Assembly (NCBI GenBank): GCA_031082425.1
Contig: JAVHLB010000003.1
Span: 258,490-322,489, forward strand
Direction of reading: 5' to 3'
Length of the DNA stretch: 64,000 nt
Source: Candidatus Edwardsbacteria bacterium
GTDB lineage: Bacteria > Edwardsbacteria > AC1 > EtOH8
The position numbers and the translations under genes were made by a program. Below, in pieces: positions 18,248-25,585 of this stretch; within the stretch, counting starts at the first letter, position 1, and every line of letters begins with the position of its first letter. The notes below the pieces were generated by a model. That model was given only the letters and a program-made list of their open reading frames with translations, searched no databases and had not been told where the DNA came from.

Positions 18248-18276
18248 TTGACATTTGATCGGTTTTGGAATATACT
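18248..18276 (+). promoter_or_regulatory. Sigma-70 promoter for the porCDAB operon
   Basis: TTGACA (18248-18253), a 17-base spacer and TATACT (18271-18276) lie about 60 bases upstream of porC. Confidence 0.75.
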
Positions 18277-18338
18277 AATAATTCTTGAAAAAATGCCCCC
18301 GGTATTGGAAACTTATTACAGGAGTTAGATATACGACA

Positions 18339-18905
18339 ATGGTAGAGATCAGATGGCACGGTCGGGGAGGACAGGGCGCCAAGACAGCCGCATTGCTATT
18401 TGCCGATGCCGCCCTGGCGGTAGGCAAGTATGTGCAGGCCTTCCCAGAGTACGGACCGGAGAGGATGGGGGCTCCGGTGCAATCCTTCAACCGAATAGAC
18501 GACAAACCCATTTTGATGCATTGCCCGGTCAAATCTCCCAGCGTGGTGGTGGTGCTGGACCCCACCCTGATGGCCTCGATCAACGTCACCGCGGGCCTGG
18601 GCAAAGAGGGGACCCTGATCATCAACACCGGACTGGACGCGGCGGAGATCAAAAAAAGCGTCAAATTCGACGGCAAGATATTCACGGTGGACGCCTCCAA
18701 GATCTCCGAGGAGACCATCGGCCGGAAGATACCCAACACCCCGATGCTGGCGGCCCTGGTCAAGGTCACCGGAATGCTGGATTTTGACAGCATGCTGGAG
18801 GACACCCAGAAGAAGCTGGCCAAGAAATTCGCCCACCGGCCGGAGGTGATCGAGGGCAACATCCAATCCATGAAACGGGCGGCACAGGAGGTGAAATCGG
18901 CATGA
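18339..18905 (+). CDS. porC: Pyruvate:ferredoxin oxidoreductase gamma subunit
   Basis: The 188-residue protein begins VEIRWHGRGGQGAKTAALLFADAA, the hallmark of the gamma domain of 2-oxoacid:ferredoxin oxidoreductases, with FPEYGPERMGAPVQSF following. It is part of the four-subunit enzyme that oxidises pyruvate to acetyl-CoA and CO2 and reduces ferredoxin. ATG 18339 was chosen because AGGAG lies about 15 bases upstream and the conserved fold starts at once; the frame extends to 18285. It overlaps porD by 4 bases. Confidence 0.93.
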   Translation: MVEIRWHGRGGQGAKTAALLFADAALAVGKYVQAFPEYGPERMGAPVQSFNRIDDKPILMHCPVKSPSVVVVLDPTLMASINVTAGLGKEGTLIINTGLDAAEIKKSVKFDGKIFTVDASKISEETIGRKIPNTPMLAALVKVTGMLDFDSMLEDTQKKLAKKFAHRPEVIEGNIQSMKRAAQEVKSA

Positions 18906-19198
18906 GCGAACTGAAGAAATACCAGGAACTGGCCCTGGGCGGCAATATAGAAAAAAGCGGCACCGCCGTCGATTTCAAGACCGGCGACTGGAGAAGCTCC
19001 CGCCCGATCTACCACCCCGAGAACTGCATCCAGTGCCTCCTTTGCTGGGCCTACTGCCCGGATTCGGCCGTGATACTGAAGGACGGCCAGGTCGCCGGGT
19101 TCAACCTGGAGCACTGCAAGGGCTGCGGAATCTGCGCTCACGAGTGCCCGGGCAAGAAGAAGGTCAAGGCCATCACCATGGAAGAGGAGGTCAAGTAG
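18902..19198 (+). CDS. porD: Pyruvate:ferredoxin oxidoreductase delta (ferredoxin) subunit
   Basis: The 98-residue protein carries two [4Fe-4S] motifs: CIQCLLCWAYCPDSAV and CKGCGICAHECPGKKK. These move electrons from the thiamine radical to external ferredoxin. The start overlaps the porC stop (ATGA), and porA starts 1 base after its stop. Length and position match the gamma-delta-alpha-beta order of four-subunit PORs such as that of Thermotoga. Confidence 0.94.
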   Translation: MSELKKYQELALGGNIEKSGTAVDFKTGDWRSSRPIYHPENCIQCLLCWAYCPDSAVILKDGQVAGFNLEHCKGCGICAHECPGKKKVKAITMEEEVK

Positions 19199-19199
19199 C

Positions 19200-20375
19200 A
19201 TGCAGAAGATCATTCTGGCCAAGACCGGAAACGAGGCCATGGCTCTGGCCATGAAGCAGGTCAACCCCGACGTGGTGGCGGCCTACCCCATCACCCCGGC
19301 CACCGAGATCGTCCAGATATTCTCCCAGTACGTGGCCGACGGCGAGGTCAAGACCGAGTTCGTGGCGGTGGAGTCCGAGCATTCGGCCATGTCGGCCTGC
19401 ATCGGATCGGCCGCGGCCGGGGCCCGGACCATGACCGGCACCAGCTCCCAGGGCCTGGCCCTGATGTACGAGATGGTCTACATCGCGGCCGGCCTGCGCC
19501 TGCCCATCGTGATGGCCAATGTCAACCGGGCCCTTTCGGCCCCCATCAACATCCATTGCGACCACTCCGACTCCATGGGCTGCCGGGATGCCGGCTGGAT
19601 CCACATCTTCTCCGAGAACGCCCAGGAGGCCTACGACAATATGATCCAGGCCATGCGGATAGCCGAGCACAGGGACGTCCGCCTGCCGGTGATGGTCACC
19701 ACCGACGGTTTCATCATCTCCCACGGCATGGAGCGGATCGACACCCTGCCGGACGCCGAGGTCCAGGGCTTCATCGGTAAGTACGACCCCATGATGCATC
19801 TGCTGGACGTCAAGAAGCCCTTCACCATCGGGGCCATCAACCTGACCGATTATTACTTCGAGCACCGCCGGGCCATGGTGGACGCCCAGAACAACGCCCT
19901 CAAGGTCATCAAGGAGGTGGGGGCCGAGTTCGGCCAGAAGTTCGACACCAATTACGGCCTGATCGAGAAATATCATTTGGACGACGCCGAGGTGGCCATC
20001 GTGGCCCTGGGCTCCACCTGCGGCACCGCCAAGGTGGTCATCGACCAGCTGCGGGAAAAAGGCGTCAAGGCCGGATTGCTGAAGATCCGGGTCTTCCGGC
20101 CCTTCCCCACCGAAGAGATCGTAAAAGCGCTGGAGAACATCAAGACGGTGGCGGTGCTGGACCGCTCCGATTCGGTGGGCGGCTTCGGCGGGCCGGTGTT
20201 CACCGAGGTCCGCTCGGCCCTCTACGGCTCGGCCAAAAAGCCCCAGATCGCCGGATACGTCTACGGCCTGGGCGGCCGCGAGATAGACATGGAGCAGATA
20301 GAGAAACTGTTCATGGATCTCAAGGACGGAAAATTCAAGGCCGATTCGGTCAGCTACCTGGGGGTCAGGGAGTAA
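19200..20375 (+). CDS. porA: Pyruvate:ferredoxin oxidoreductase alpha subunit
   Basis: The 391-residue alpha subunit contains AAYPITPATEIVQ, FVAVESEHSAMSACIGSAAA, TGTSSQGLALMYEM and NVNRALSAPINIHCDHSDSM, typical of the pyruvate enzyme rather than of 2-oxoglutarate or branched-chain forms. It provides part of the substrate site and domain II. GAGGAGGT lies about 10 bases upstream of the ATG. The next subunit is separated by 157 bases that contain a palindromic repeat. Confidence 0.94.
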   Translation: MQKIILAKTGNEAMALAMKQVNPDVVAAYPITPATEIVQIFSQYVADGEVKTEFVAVESEHSAMSACIGSAAAGARTMTGTSSQGLALMYEMVYIAAGLRLPIVMANVNRALSAPINIHCDHSDSMGCRDAGWIHIFSENAQEAYDNMIQAMRIAEHRDVRLPVMVTTDGFIISHGMERIDTLPDAEVQGFIGKYDPMMHLLDVKKPFTIGAINLTDYYFEHRRAMVDAQNNALKVIKEVGAEFGQKFDTNYGLIEKYHLDDAEVAIVALGSTCGTAKVVIDQLREKGVKAGLLKIRVFRPFPTEEIVKALENIKTVAVLDRSDSVGGFGGPVFTEVRSALYGSAKKPQIAGYVYGLGGREIDMEQIEKLFMDLKDGKFKADSVSYLGVRE

Positions 20376-20395
20376 GCTAATATTTTCTGGCACCA

Positions 20396-20476
20396 ACCAC
20401 GGAAACACGGAAAGTTAGGAAACTAGGAATTAATTAAATGGGTTCGGTGTTTTCCGTTATTCAATGTTTCAGTGGT
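20396..20476 (+). repeat. Imperfect palindromic repeat (CCACGAAA family), copy 2
   Basis: The left arm ACCACGGAAACACGGAAA and the right arm TTCCGTTATTCAATGTTTCA with GTGGT are near-complements. It separates porA from porB, two genes that must be co-expressed, so it is either transcribed through or processed. Confidence 0.6.
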
Positions 20477-20532
20477 AAAGTCCTTAGCAGTTTCAATAAA
20501 TCTTTTGAATTTTTATACGAGGATAATATAAA

Positions 20533-21456
20533 ATGGCAAATCTCAAAGAACTGGCAGCCCGGGGCGACAAGTTCACCGGCGGGCACCGGGCCTGCGCCGG
20601 GTGCGGGGCCACCATCGTGGCCCGCCAGGCACTGCTGGCGGCCGGCGACAAGCCGGTGGTGGCCACCTGCGCCACCGGCTGTCTGGAGGTGGTCTCCACC
20701 ATCTATCCCTACACCGCCTGGGACGTTCCCTTCATCCACAGCGCCTTCGAGAACTCGGCGGCCACCATCTCCGGGGTGGAGGCGGCCTACCGGTCGCTCA
20801 AGCGCCAGGGCACGGTCACCGAGGACATCCGGTTCATGGCCTTCGGCGGCGACGGCGGCACCTATGACATCGGGCTGCAGGCGCTTTCCGGCGCCATGGA
20901 GCGGGGCCACAACATGCTCTACATCTGCTACGACAACCAGGCCTACATGAACACCGGGATCCAGCGCTCCTCGGCCACCCCCAAGGGCAGCTCCACCACC
21001 ACCAGCCCCAACGGCAAGAAGATCCCCGGCAAGGTCCAGTTCCGCAAGAACCTGACCGAGATCATGGCGGCCCACGGCATACCCTACGTGGCCCAGAGCG
21101 TGGTGGGCAACTGGTCCGACTTCACCAAAAAGGTGGAGAAGGCCCTGGCCAAGGGCGGCCCGGCCTTCATCGCCGTGCTGCAGCCCTGCCGGCTGGGCTG
21201 GGGCTATCCGCCGGAGCTGACCGCCGAAATGGGCCGCCTGGCGGTGGAGACCAATTTCTGGCCGCTGTATGAGGTGGAGGACGGCAAATACAAGCTGAAT
21301 TACACCCCCAAGGAGCGCAAGCCCATTGATGAATGGATGTTCCAGCAGGAGCGCTTCCGTCATTTGAAGAGGCCCGAACACCAGGCCCTCATCGCCCAGA
21401 TCCAGCAGGACATTGACGCCCGTTGGGACCATCTGAACAAGAAATGTTCCCTGTAA
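20533..21456 (+). CDS. porB: Pyruvate:ferredoxin oxidoreductase beta subunit (TPP-binding)
   Basis: The 307-residue subunit binds thiamine diphosphate through [20 protein letters not shown] and [13 protein letters not shown]. It has the conserved N-terminal CAGCGA motif ([18 protein letters not shown]), whose cysteines help hold the proximal cluster, with further conserved cysteines at CATGC and QPCRLGW. It completes the four-subunit enzyme. ATG 20533 directly precedes the conserved start. Confidence 0.95.
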   Translation: MANLKELAARGDKFTGGHRACAGCGATIVARQALLAAGDKPVVATCATGCLEVVSTIYPYTAWDVPFIHSAFENSAATISGVEAAYRSLKRQGTVTEDIRFMAFGGDGGTYDIGLQALSGAMERGHNMLYICYDNQAYMNTGIQRSSATPKGSSTTTSPNGKKIPGKVQFRKNLTEIMAAHGIPYVAQSVVGNWSDFTKKVEKALAKGGPAFIAVLQPCRLGWGYPPELTAEMGRLAVETNFWPLYEVEDGKYKLNYTPKERKPIDEWMFQQERFRHLKRPEHQALIAQIQQDIDARWDHLNKKCSL

Positions 21457-21487
21457 AAATTTACCTTTTATAATGAGGTAGTAAAAA

Positions 21488-21985
21488 GTGTCGGAAAATG
21501 TAAATGTCTTCGAAGACGATTTTTGGACGATCAGCGAGAAGCTGAACGAGCTTCTCAAGAACACCAATGCCCTGTCGGTGCTGCTGATCGACAAGGCCGG
21601 CCAGCTGATCACCACCGCCGGGGACATCAGCCAGCTGGACACCACCTCCTTCGCCTCGCTGTCGGCGGCGGACTTCGCCGCCACCAGCCAGCTGGCCATG
21701 CTGGTGGGGGAGAAGGAATTCGCCACCCTGTTCCACCAGGGCGAGAAGCAGAACATCTACGTGGCCTCCATCGAGGCCCGGGTGATGCTGGCGGTGGTAT
21801 TCGACCAGCGGACCACTTTGGGCCTGGTCCGGGTGCGGGTCAAGCAGACGGTGGCCGAGCTGATCAAGCTTTTCCAGGCCATATTCTCCAAACTGGAGGG
21901 CGGACCGGGATCCGGCGGGCCGTCCCCCCTGGGCAGCGACTTCGCCTCGGAGGCCGAGTCCGAGCTTGATAACCTTTTCAAGTGA
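21488..21985 (+). CDS. Roadblock/LC7 domain protein (MglB-like)
   Basis: The 165-residue protein has one Roadblock/LC7 fold: LNELLKNTNALSVLLIDKAGQLITTAGD, then FATLFHQGEKQNIYVASIEARVMLAVVFDQRTT. The C-terminus is Gly/Ser-rich and acidic. In Myxococcus and Thermus, MglB activates GTP hydrolysis by MglA and sets cell polarity. Here an MglA-like GTPase starts 15 bases downstream, so the pair probably works as switch and regulator. It is a GTG start with GAGGTAG about 8 bases upstream. Confidence 0.88.
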   Translation: MSENVNVFEDDFWTISEKLNELLKNTNALSVLLIDKAGQLITTAGDISQLDTTSFASLSAADFAATSQLAMLVGEKEFATLFHQGEKQNIYVASIEARVMLAVVFDQRTTLGLVRVRVKQTVAELIKLFQAIFSKLEGGPGSGGPSPLGSDFASEAESELDNLFK

Positions 21986-22000
21986 GCGGGAGGAAAATTC

Positions 22001-22579
22001 GTGTCTTTAATCAACTACTCATCCCGCGAGATCAACTGCAAGGTGGTGTACTACGGATGCGGGCTGTGCGGCAAGACCACCAACATCAAATATATCTACT
22101 CCAAGGTGTCTCCGGAGGCCAAGGGCAAGCTGATCTCCCTGGCCACCGAGCTGGACCGCACGTTGTTCTTCGACTTCATGCCGCTGGACCTGGGCAGCAT
22201 CAAGGGCTTCAAGACCCGGTTCCATCTTTACACCGTTCCGGGACAGGTGTTCTACAATGCCAGCCGCAAGCTGATCCTGAAAGGGGTGGACGGGGTGGTG
22301 TTCGTGGCCGACTCCCAGGTGGAGCGGCTGGACGCCAACCTGGAATCCATCGCCAACCTGCAGGACAACCTGGCCGAGAACGGATTCAACATCGAGAACA
22401 TCCCCTTCGTCATCCAGTACAACAAGCGGGACCTGCCCAACATCGCCTCGGTGGACGAGCTGCGGGCCCAGCTCAATAAATGGGGGGTGCCGGATTTCGA
22501 AACGGTGGCCCATCAGGGCTACGGGGTGTTCGAGACCCTGAAGGAAGTGGCCAAGAAGGTATTAAAGAACCTGGGTTAG
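22001..22579 (+). CDS. MglA-like small Ras-family GTPase
   Basis: The 192-residue GTPase has the P-loop GCGLCGKT (residues 19-26), [20 protein letters not shown] with the MglA-type switch 2, VFVADSQ, and NKRDLP for guanine specificity. MglA-type GTPases control polarity, gliding or twitching motility and complex assembly. It is a GTG start 15 bases after the Roadblock gene and ends just before a strong terminator. Motility genes are not in this window, so the process controlled is unknown. Confidence 0.92.
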   Translation: MSLINYSSREINCKVVYYGCGLCGKTTNIKYIYSKVSPEAKGKLISLATELDRTLFFDFMPLDLGSIKGFKTRFHLYTVPGQVFYNASRKLILKGVDGVVFVADSQVERLDANLESIANLQDNLAENGFNIENIPFVIQYNKRDLPNIASVDELRAQLNKWGVPDFETVAHQGYGVFETLKEVAKKVLKNLG

Positions 22580-22589
22580 CCAGTATATA

Positions 22590-22625
22590 ATAAAAAAGCC
22601 GTTGGGTATCCCCAACGGCTTTTTT
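22590..22625 (+). terminator. Rho-independent terminator after the mglA-like gene
   Basis: AGCCGTTGGG, a three-base loop region and CCCCAACGGCT form a strong stem followed by TTTTTT. The A-run before the stem lets it work for the converging - strand genes as well. Confidence 0.9.
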
Positions 22626-22639
22626 GATCGGTCCGGACT

Positions 22640-23005
22640 TCAGTGACAATTGTGGGTGGTGCAGACCGTTTGAACCGAGAACTCGGGCAAAGAATTGTTT
22701 TTAAAAGCAGCCACCAGCTGTTCCACGGTTGTCCCGGTTGCTTTTAAAACTTTTATCCCGGAGGCATTGAGTTTGTTCAACGCTCCGGCCCCGATGCCGG
22801 TGCAGACCACGGCATCTATCTCATTCCCGGCCAAAGATTTTAAGGGCTGGCACATGCCGTGGGAGTGGTGTTCATTCTGGTTCTTCACCGGCGTTAGTTC
22901 CGAGGTTTCGGTGTCAACGATCAAAAAGAACGGCGCTCCGCCGAAATGTTCGCTGACAGCCGATTTTAGACCCAGGTCATCGCTGGTTGGTATGCATAGC
23001 TTCAT
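22640..23005 (-). CDS. NifX / NifB-like dinitrogenase iron-molybdenum cofactor family protein
   Basis: The 121-residue protein matches the NafY/NifX family fold: MKLCIPTSDD, SEHFGGAPFFLIVD, AVVCTGIGAGALNKLNASGIKV and ATGTTVEQLVAAF. Family members bind Fe-S or FeMo-type cofactors, but many, as here without nif genes, have no known partner. The C-terminus is Cys/His-bearing (VCTTHNCH). The start overlaps the upstream regulator stop by 4 bases, so the two are coupled. Confidence 0.88.
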   Translation of the reverse strand: MKLCIPTSDDLGLKSAVSEHFGGAPFFLIVDTETSELTPVKNQNEHHSHGMCQPLKSLAGNEIDAVVCTGIGAGALNKLNASGIKVLKATGTTVEQLVAAFKNNSLPEFSVQTVCTTHNCH

Positions 23006-23334
23006 TTTATTCTCCTTATACAGTTGTTGGTTCTTTTATCACCCGAAATAGCAATGTTCCCTCCCTCGATCCGGAGGGCCTTGGAATTGACCAGGGCATC
23101 GGCCACTTTTTTATGGGCAACTTTGAGGATATTGCCGAAGGTCTGCCGGGAGATCCCCATCCGGGGGGCGGCCTCCTCCTGATAGCGCTCCTCCAGATCG
23201 GCCAACCGCAGGCTCTCCAGCTCGTCGAAGGTCAATATCACCTCGTCCAGCAGGGACAGCGGAATGGCCCGGGGTTTGAAGTAGACCGCCTCCGGTCGGT
23301 GGCTGACGGTTCTGAATTTACAGGGCCGGGGCAT
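23002..23334 (-). CDS. DUF134 family DNA-binding regulator
   Basis: The 110-residue protein begins MPRPCKFRTV with the typical P-F-KP run and contains a sigma-like helix-turn-helix: FDELESLRLADLEERYQEEAAPRMGISRQTFGNILKVAHKKVADAL. DUF134 genes commonly neighbour NifX-type genes, as here. The product probably controls its own promoter: a 16-base perfect palindrome covers the likely start of transcription. The ligand is unknown; an Fe-S or metal signal is a guess based on the partner gene. Confidence 0.88.
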   Translation of the reverse strand: MPRPCKFRTVSHRPEAVYFKPRAIPLSLLDEVILTFDELESLRLADLEERYQEEAAPRMGISRQTFGNILKVAHKKVADALVNSKALRIEGGNIAISGDKRTNNCIRRIK

Positions 23335-23351
23335 AGACCCTCCGGATAATT

Positions 23352-23367
23352 ATTAGCATATGCTAAT
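23352..23367. promoter_or_regulatory. Palindromic operator ATTAGCATATGCTAAT
   Basis: This perfect 16-base palindrome abuts the -10 box and covers the expected transcription start of the DUF134 gene, 18 bases before its start codon. The same half-site, ATTAGCAT/ATGCTAAT, recurs at 30426-30454. Autoregulation by DUF134 is inferred from position. Confidence 0.7.
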
Positions 23368-23394
23368 TATACGCTTCCCGGTCGCCATTGTCAA
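23366..23394 (-). promoter_or_regulatory. Perfect consensus promoter of the DUF134-nifX genes
   Basis: Read on the - strand: TTGACA (23394-23389), a 17-base spacer and TATAAT (23371-23366). Both boxes match the sigma-70 consensus exactly. Confidence 0.85.
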
Positions 23395-23416
23395 GTCCCC
23401 AAGAAGCAAATTATCA

Positions 23417-23446
23417 TTGACAGAGGGCCGGGATGTGTCATATCAT
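23417..23446 (+). promoter_or_regulatory. Promoter for the TPR gene
   Basis: TTGACA (23417-23422), an 18-base spacer and TATCAT (23441-23446) lie 48 bases before ATG 23495. It diverges from the DUF134 promoter. Confidence 0.55.
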
Positions 23447-23494
23447 TCAATCCGGAAAACGACAAGGATCACCAAATACAGGAAACGGCTAACG

Positions 23495-24772
23495 ATGCGT
23501 AAATATATTCCCGCCATACATTGGCTCAGTTCCGGCGGGAACCGCCCCGGATACTATGCCTTTGAGGTCCACCTGAGGAAGGCAGAGGTGCTGGAGCTGA
23601 CCGGCCGCTGGGCCGAGGCGGAGTCGATCTACGGCCGGAGCCTGGAGCAGGCCCGTTCCGCCGGGGATTCCGATCGCCTGGCCCGAAGCCAGAGCAAATT
23701 GGGCAAGGTGCTGCACAACCGGGGCGAATCGGGCCGGGCCAGGGAGCTGCTGGGCGCGGCCCGCGATCATTACCAGTCGACCGGGGATTCCCGGAGCCTG
23801 TCCGAGGTCCTCAACAAGATGGGCAACAGCCACAGCCAGCAGGGAAATTACGGATTGGCCCTGGAATGCTTTGAAAGATCCCTGGAGCTGGCGACCGGTT
23901 GCCGGGACCGGGCCGGGATGTCCATCGCCATGAACAACCTGGGAAATATCCACGGCGATATGGGCGACAGCCGCAAATCCCTGGAGTATTACCAAAGAGC
24001 CTGCCAAGCCGACGAGCAGGCCGGCGACCGGCTGAGCGCCAGCATAGACAGGGGCAATATGGGGTGGGTGTACCTGTCCCTGGGGGACCACCGCCGGGCC
24101 CTGGAATGCTGGGAGCACCTGACCAGATGGGCGGAATATTTCGGAGACAAGCATTCGCTGAGCATCGCCCTGGGCAACATGTCGGCGGTCCAGGTGATGC
24201 TGGGGCAGCATCACCTGGCAATGGATGGCATCAGAGCCCGGCTTAAAATAGCCGGGGAGCTGGGCGACAAAAAAGGCCTGAGCCTCAGCTACAGCCACCT
24301 GGCCGGCATTCACTCCATCAACCGGGAATATGCCCGGGCCATTGAGGCTTATGGCCGGGCCATCGGCCTGGCCCGGGAGGTCGGACTGAAATATTATCTG
24401 ACCATGTACCTGCAGGAGGCCGGCGAGGCGCATTTCGAACTGGGAGAATACCAGGAGGCCGGGGAGCTGTGCCGGGAATCGCTGGAGATATCCCGGGCGA
24501 TAAACAGGCAGGATACCATTTTCAAATGCCGCCTGCTCCAGGCCAAGCTGGCCGCAGTCAAGGACCGGGCGGAGGGCGTCCGGCTTATCCGGGAGCTTTT
24601 GGCCGGGTCCGAACAGCCGGATCAGCAGGCGGTCATTAATTATGAGCTGTTCAAATTGACCCAGGACGGCCAATGCCGGAAGGCGGCCATGGAATTATAT
24701 GCCCGGCTTTACGCAAAGACTCCGGATATCGACTATAAGAAGAAGATGGAGGAGTTGGAACGATCAAATTAA
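23495..24772 (+). CDS. Tetratricopeptide repeat protein
   Basis: The 425-residue protein is made almost wholly of TPR units of about 40 residues, for example NKMGNSHSQQGNYGLALECF, NNLGNIHGDMGDSRKSLEYY and SHLAGIHSINREYARAIEAY. No signal peptide or membrane helix is seen, so it is probably a cytoplasmic interaction scaffold. The repeats, starting HLRKAEVLELTGRWAEAESI, resemble the C-terminal part of large AAA-ATPase/cyclase signalling proteins, but no such domains lie upstream. ATG 23495 is supported by GGAAA and a promoter; the frame stays open to 23360 through the operator region. It is followed by a terminator. Confidence 0.82.
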   Translation: MRKYIPAIHWLSSGGNRPGYYAFEVHLRKAEVLELTGRWAEAESIYGRSLEQARSAGDSDRLARSQSKLGKVLHNRGESGRARELLGAARDHYQSTGDSRSLSEVLNKMGNSHSQQGNYGLALECFERSLELATGCRDRAGMSIAMNNLGNIHGDMGDSRKSLEYYQRACQADEQAGDRLSASIDRGNMGWVYLSLGDHRRALECWEHLTRWAEYFGDKHSLSIALGNMSAVQVMLGQHHLAMDGIRARLKIAGELGDKKGLSLSYSHLAGIHSINREYARAIEAYGRAIGLAREVGLKYYLTMYLQEAGEAHFELGEYQEAGELCRESLEISRAINRQDTIFKCRLLQAKLAAVKDRAEGVRLIRELLAGSEQPDQQAVINYELFKLTQDGQCRKAAMELYARLYAKTPDIDYKKKMEELERSN

Positions 24773-24773
24773 G

Positions 24774-24802
24774 CCCGGCCGGAAAAGGCCCGGGCTTTTT
24801 AT
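24774..24802 (+). terminator. Terminator after the TPR gene
   Basis: AGCCCGGCC and GGCCCGGGCT pair with one bulge around GGAAAA and are followed by TTTTT. Confidence 0.75.
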
Positions 24803-24809
24803 AAAGTTC

Positions 24810-24839
24810 TTGACAAAAATGCGTTAAGTGGCCTATAGT
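24810..24839 (+). promoter_or_regulatory. Promoter for the 24865 gene
   Basis: TTGACA (24810-24815), an 18-base spacer and TATAGT (24834-24839). The transcription start would be about 17 bases before the ATG. Confidence 0.75.
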
Positions 24840-24864
24840 ATACGGCAACGTAGAGGGAGTCCCT

Positions 24865-25488
24865 ATGAAAAAGATTATCTTGATCTCCTTGATTTTGCCT
24901 TTTCAGGCAATGGCTGTGATGGCATTTCCCCTGTCATTCGATTCCAAGATCGGCATGGGTAAATTTGAGGATAGCGGTGGCTTTGAGGGAGAAATTTATC
25001 AATGCGAATGTGGTTTATCCTGGGGTGGGTTGTTGCAGGCTGGAATGGGGGTAACGGCCGATTTCGGGAAAACTGACAAATTTCCTTCAAAATCCTATAG
25101 TTGGTATGATGATTACATTACGAACATGACCACCGTTTATGAAAACAGGCATACCTACAGCTATGGCGGTAAATCGTTTCTCAGGGCGGGGAAAGAGTAC
25201 AATGCCTTCATTGTATATAAATTTAAGAAGGTTCAGACCTATTACTCATATACCACCCGCATCTCCTTTTATGATTCGATGCACACCTGGGAAAGTGACG
25301 AACCCTATTTCCAAAATAGGTTTGACCCAGCCTATGAAATTTCAATAGGCCTGGAGGGCATGGTTCCTAAAACTCCAATATTTGTCACCATCGAGAAGTC
25401 GCTGAAAAACCGGATATGGAATGCGGATAGATCCCAATGGTGCATAGGTATTGGATATAAAACCAAAATTGCCGATTTGAAATTTTAA
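24865..25488 (+). CDS. Exported protein of unknown function
   Basis: The 207-residue product has a signal peptide (MKKIILISLILPFQAMAVMA, cleavage near AFP). The mature part is rich in Tyr, Ser and Gly with alternating hydrophobic residues (FNAFIVYKFKKVQTYY-like strands) and ends in Phe (IADLKF), the usual mark of an outer-membrane beta-barrel. An 8-stranded barrel is plausible but not shown. It has its own promoter and is bounded by terminators, so it is monocistronic. Codon use is more AT-rich than its neighbours. No family is recognised. Confidence 0.75.
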   Translation: MKKIILISLILPFQAMAVMAFPLSFDSKIGMGKFEDSGGFEGEIYQCECGLSWGGLLQAGMGVTADFGKTDKFPSKSYSWYDDYITNMTTVYENRHTYSYGGKSFLRAGKEYNAFIVYKFKKVQTYYSYTTRISFYDSMHTWESDEPYFQNRFDPAYEISIGLEGMVPKTPIFVTIEKSLKNRIWNADRSQWCIGIGYKTKIADLKF

Positions 25489-25514
25489 TCCATGCTGATA
25501 TCTTTTCCCTCGGC

Positions 25515-25538
25515 CCGGGCATTGCCGCCCGGTTTTTT
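25515..25538 (+). terminator. Terminator after the exported protein gene
   Basis: CCGGGC (25515-25520) and GCCCGG (25527-25532) pair around ATTGCC and are followed by TTTTTT. Confidence 0.8.
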
Positions 25539-25545
25539 AATGCAT

Positions 25546-25574
25546 TTGCATAATCATCTTATATGTGATACAAT
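25546..25574 (+). promoter_or_regulatory. Promoter for the radical SAM gene
   Basis: TTGCAT (25546-25551), a 17-base spacer and TACAAT (25569-25574), 11 bases before the ATG at 25586. The transcript would have a very short or no leader. Confidence 0.55.
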
Positions 25575-25585
25575 AACGACTTAAC

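Noticed and set aside
17068..18258. 396-codon frame overlapping aspS
   Set aside because: It is Arg/Gly/Pro-rich shadow sequence inside the well-supported aspS gene.
19191..20408. Long open frame antisense to porA
   Set aside because: GC-rich codon bias opens the complementary frame; the sequence is low-complexity (Gly, His, Asp, Leu) and matches no family.
22640..23334. Nitrogen fixation locus
   Set aside because: Only a NifX-like protein and DUF134 regulator are present; no nifH, nifD, nifK or nifB is seen.
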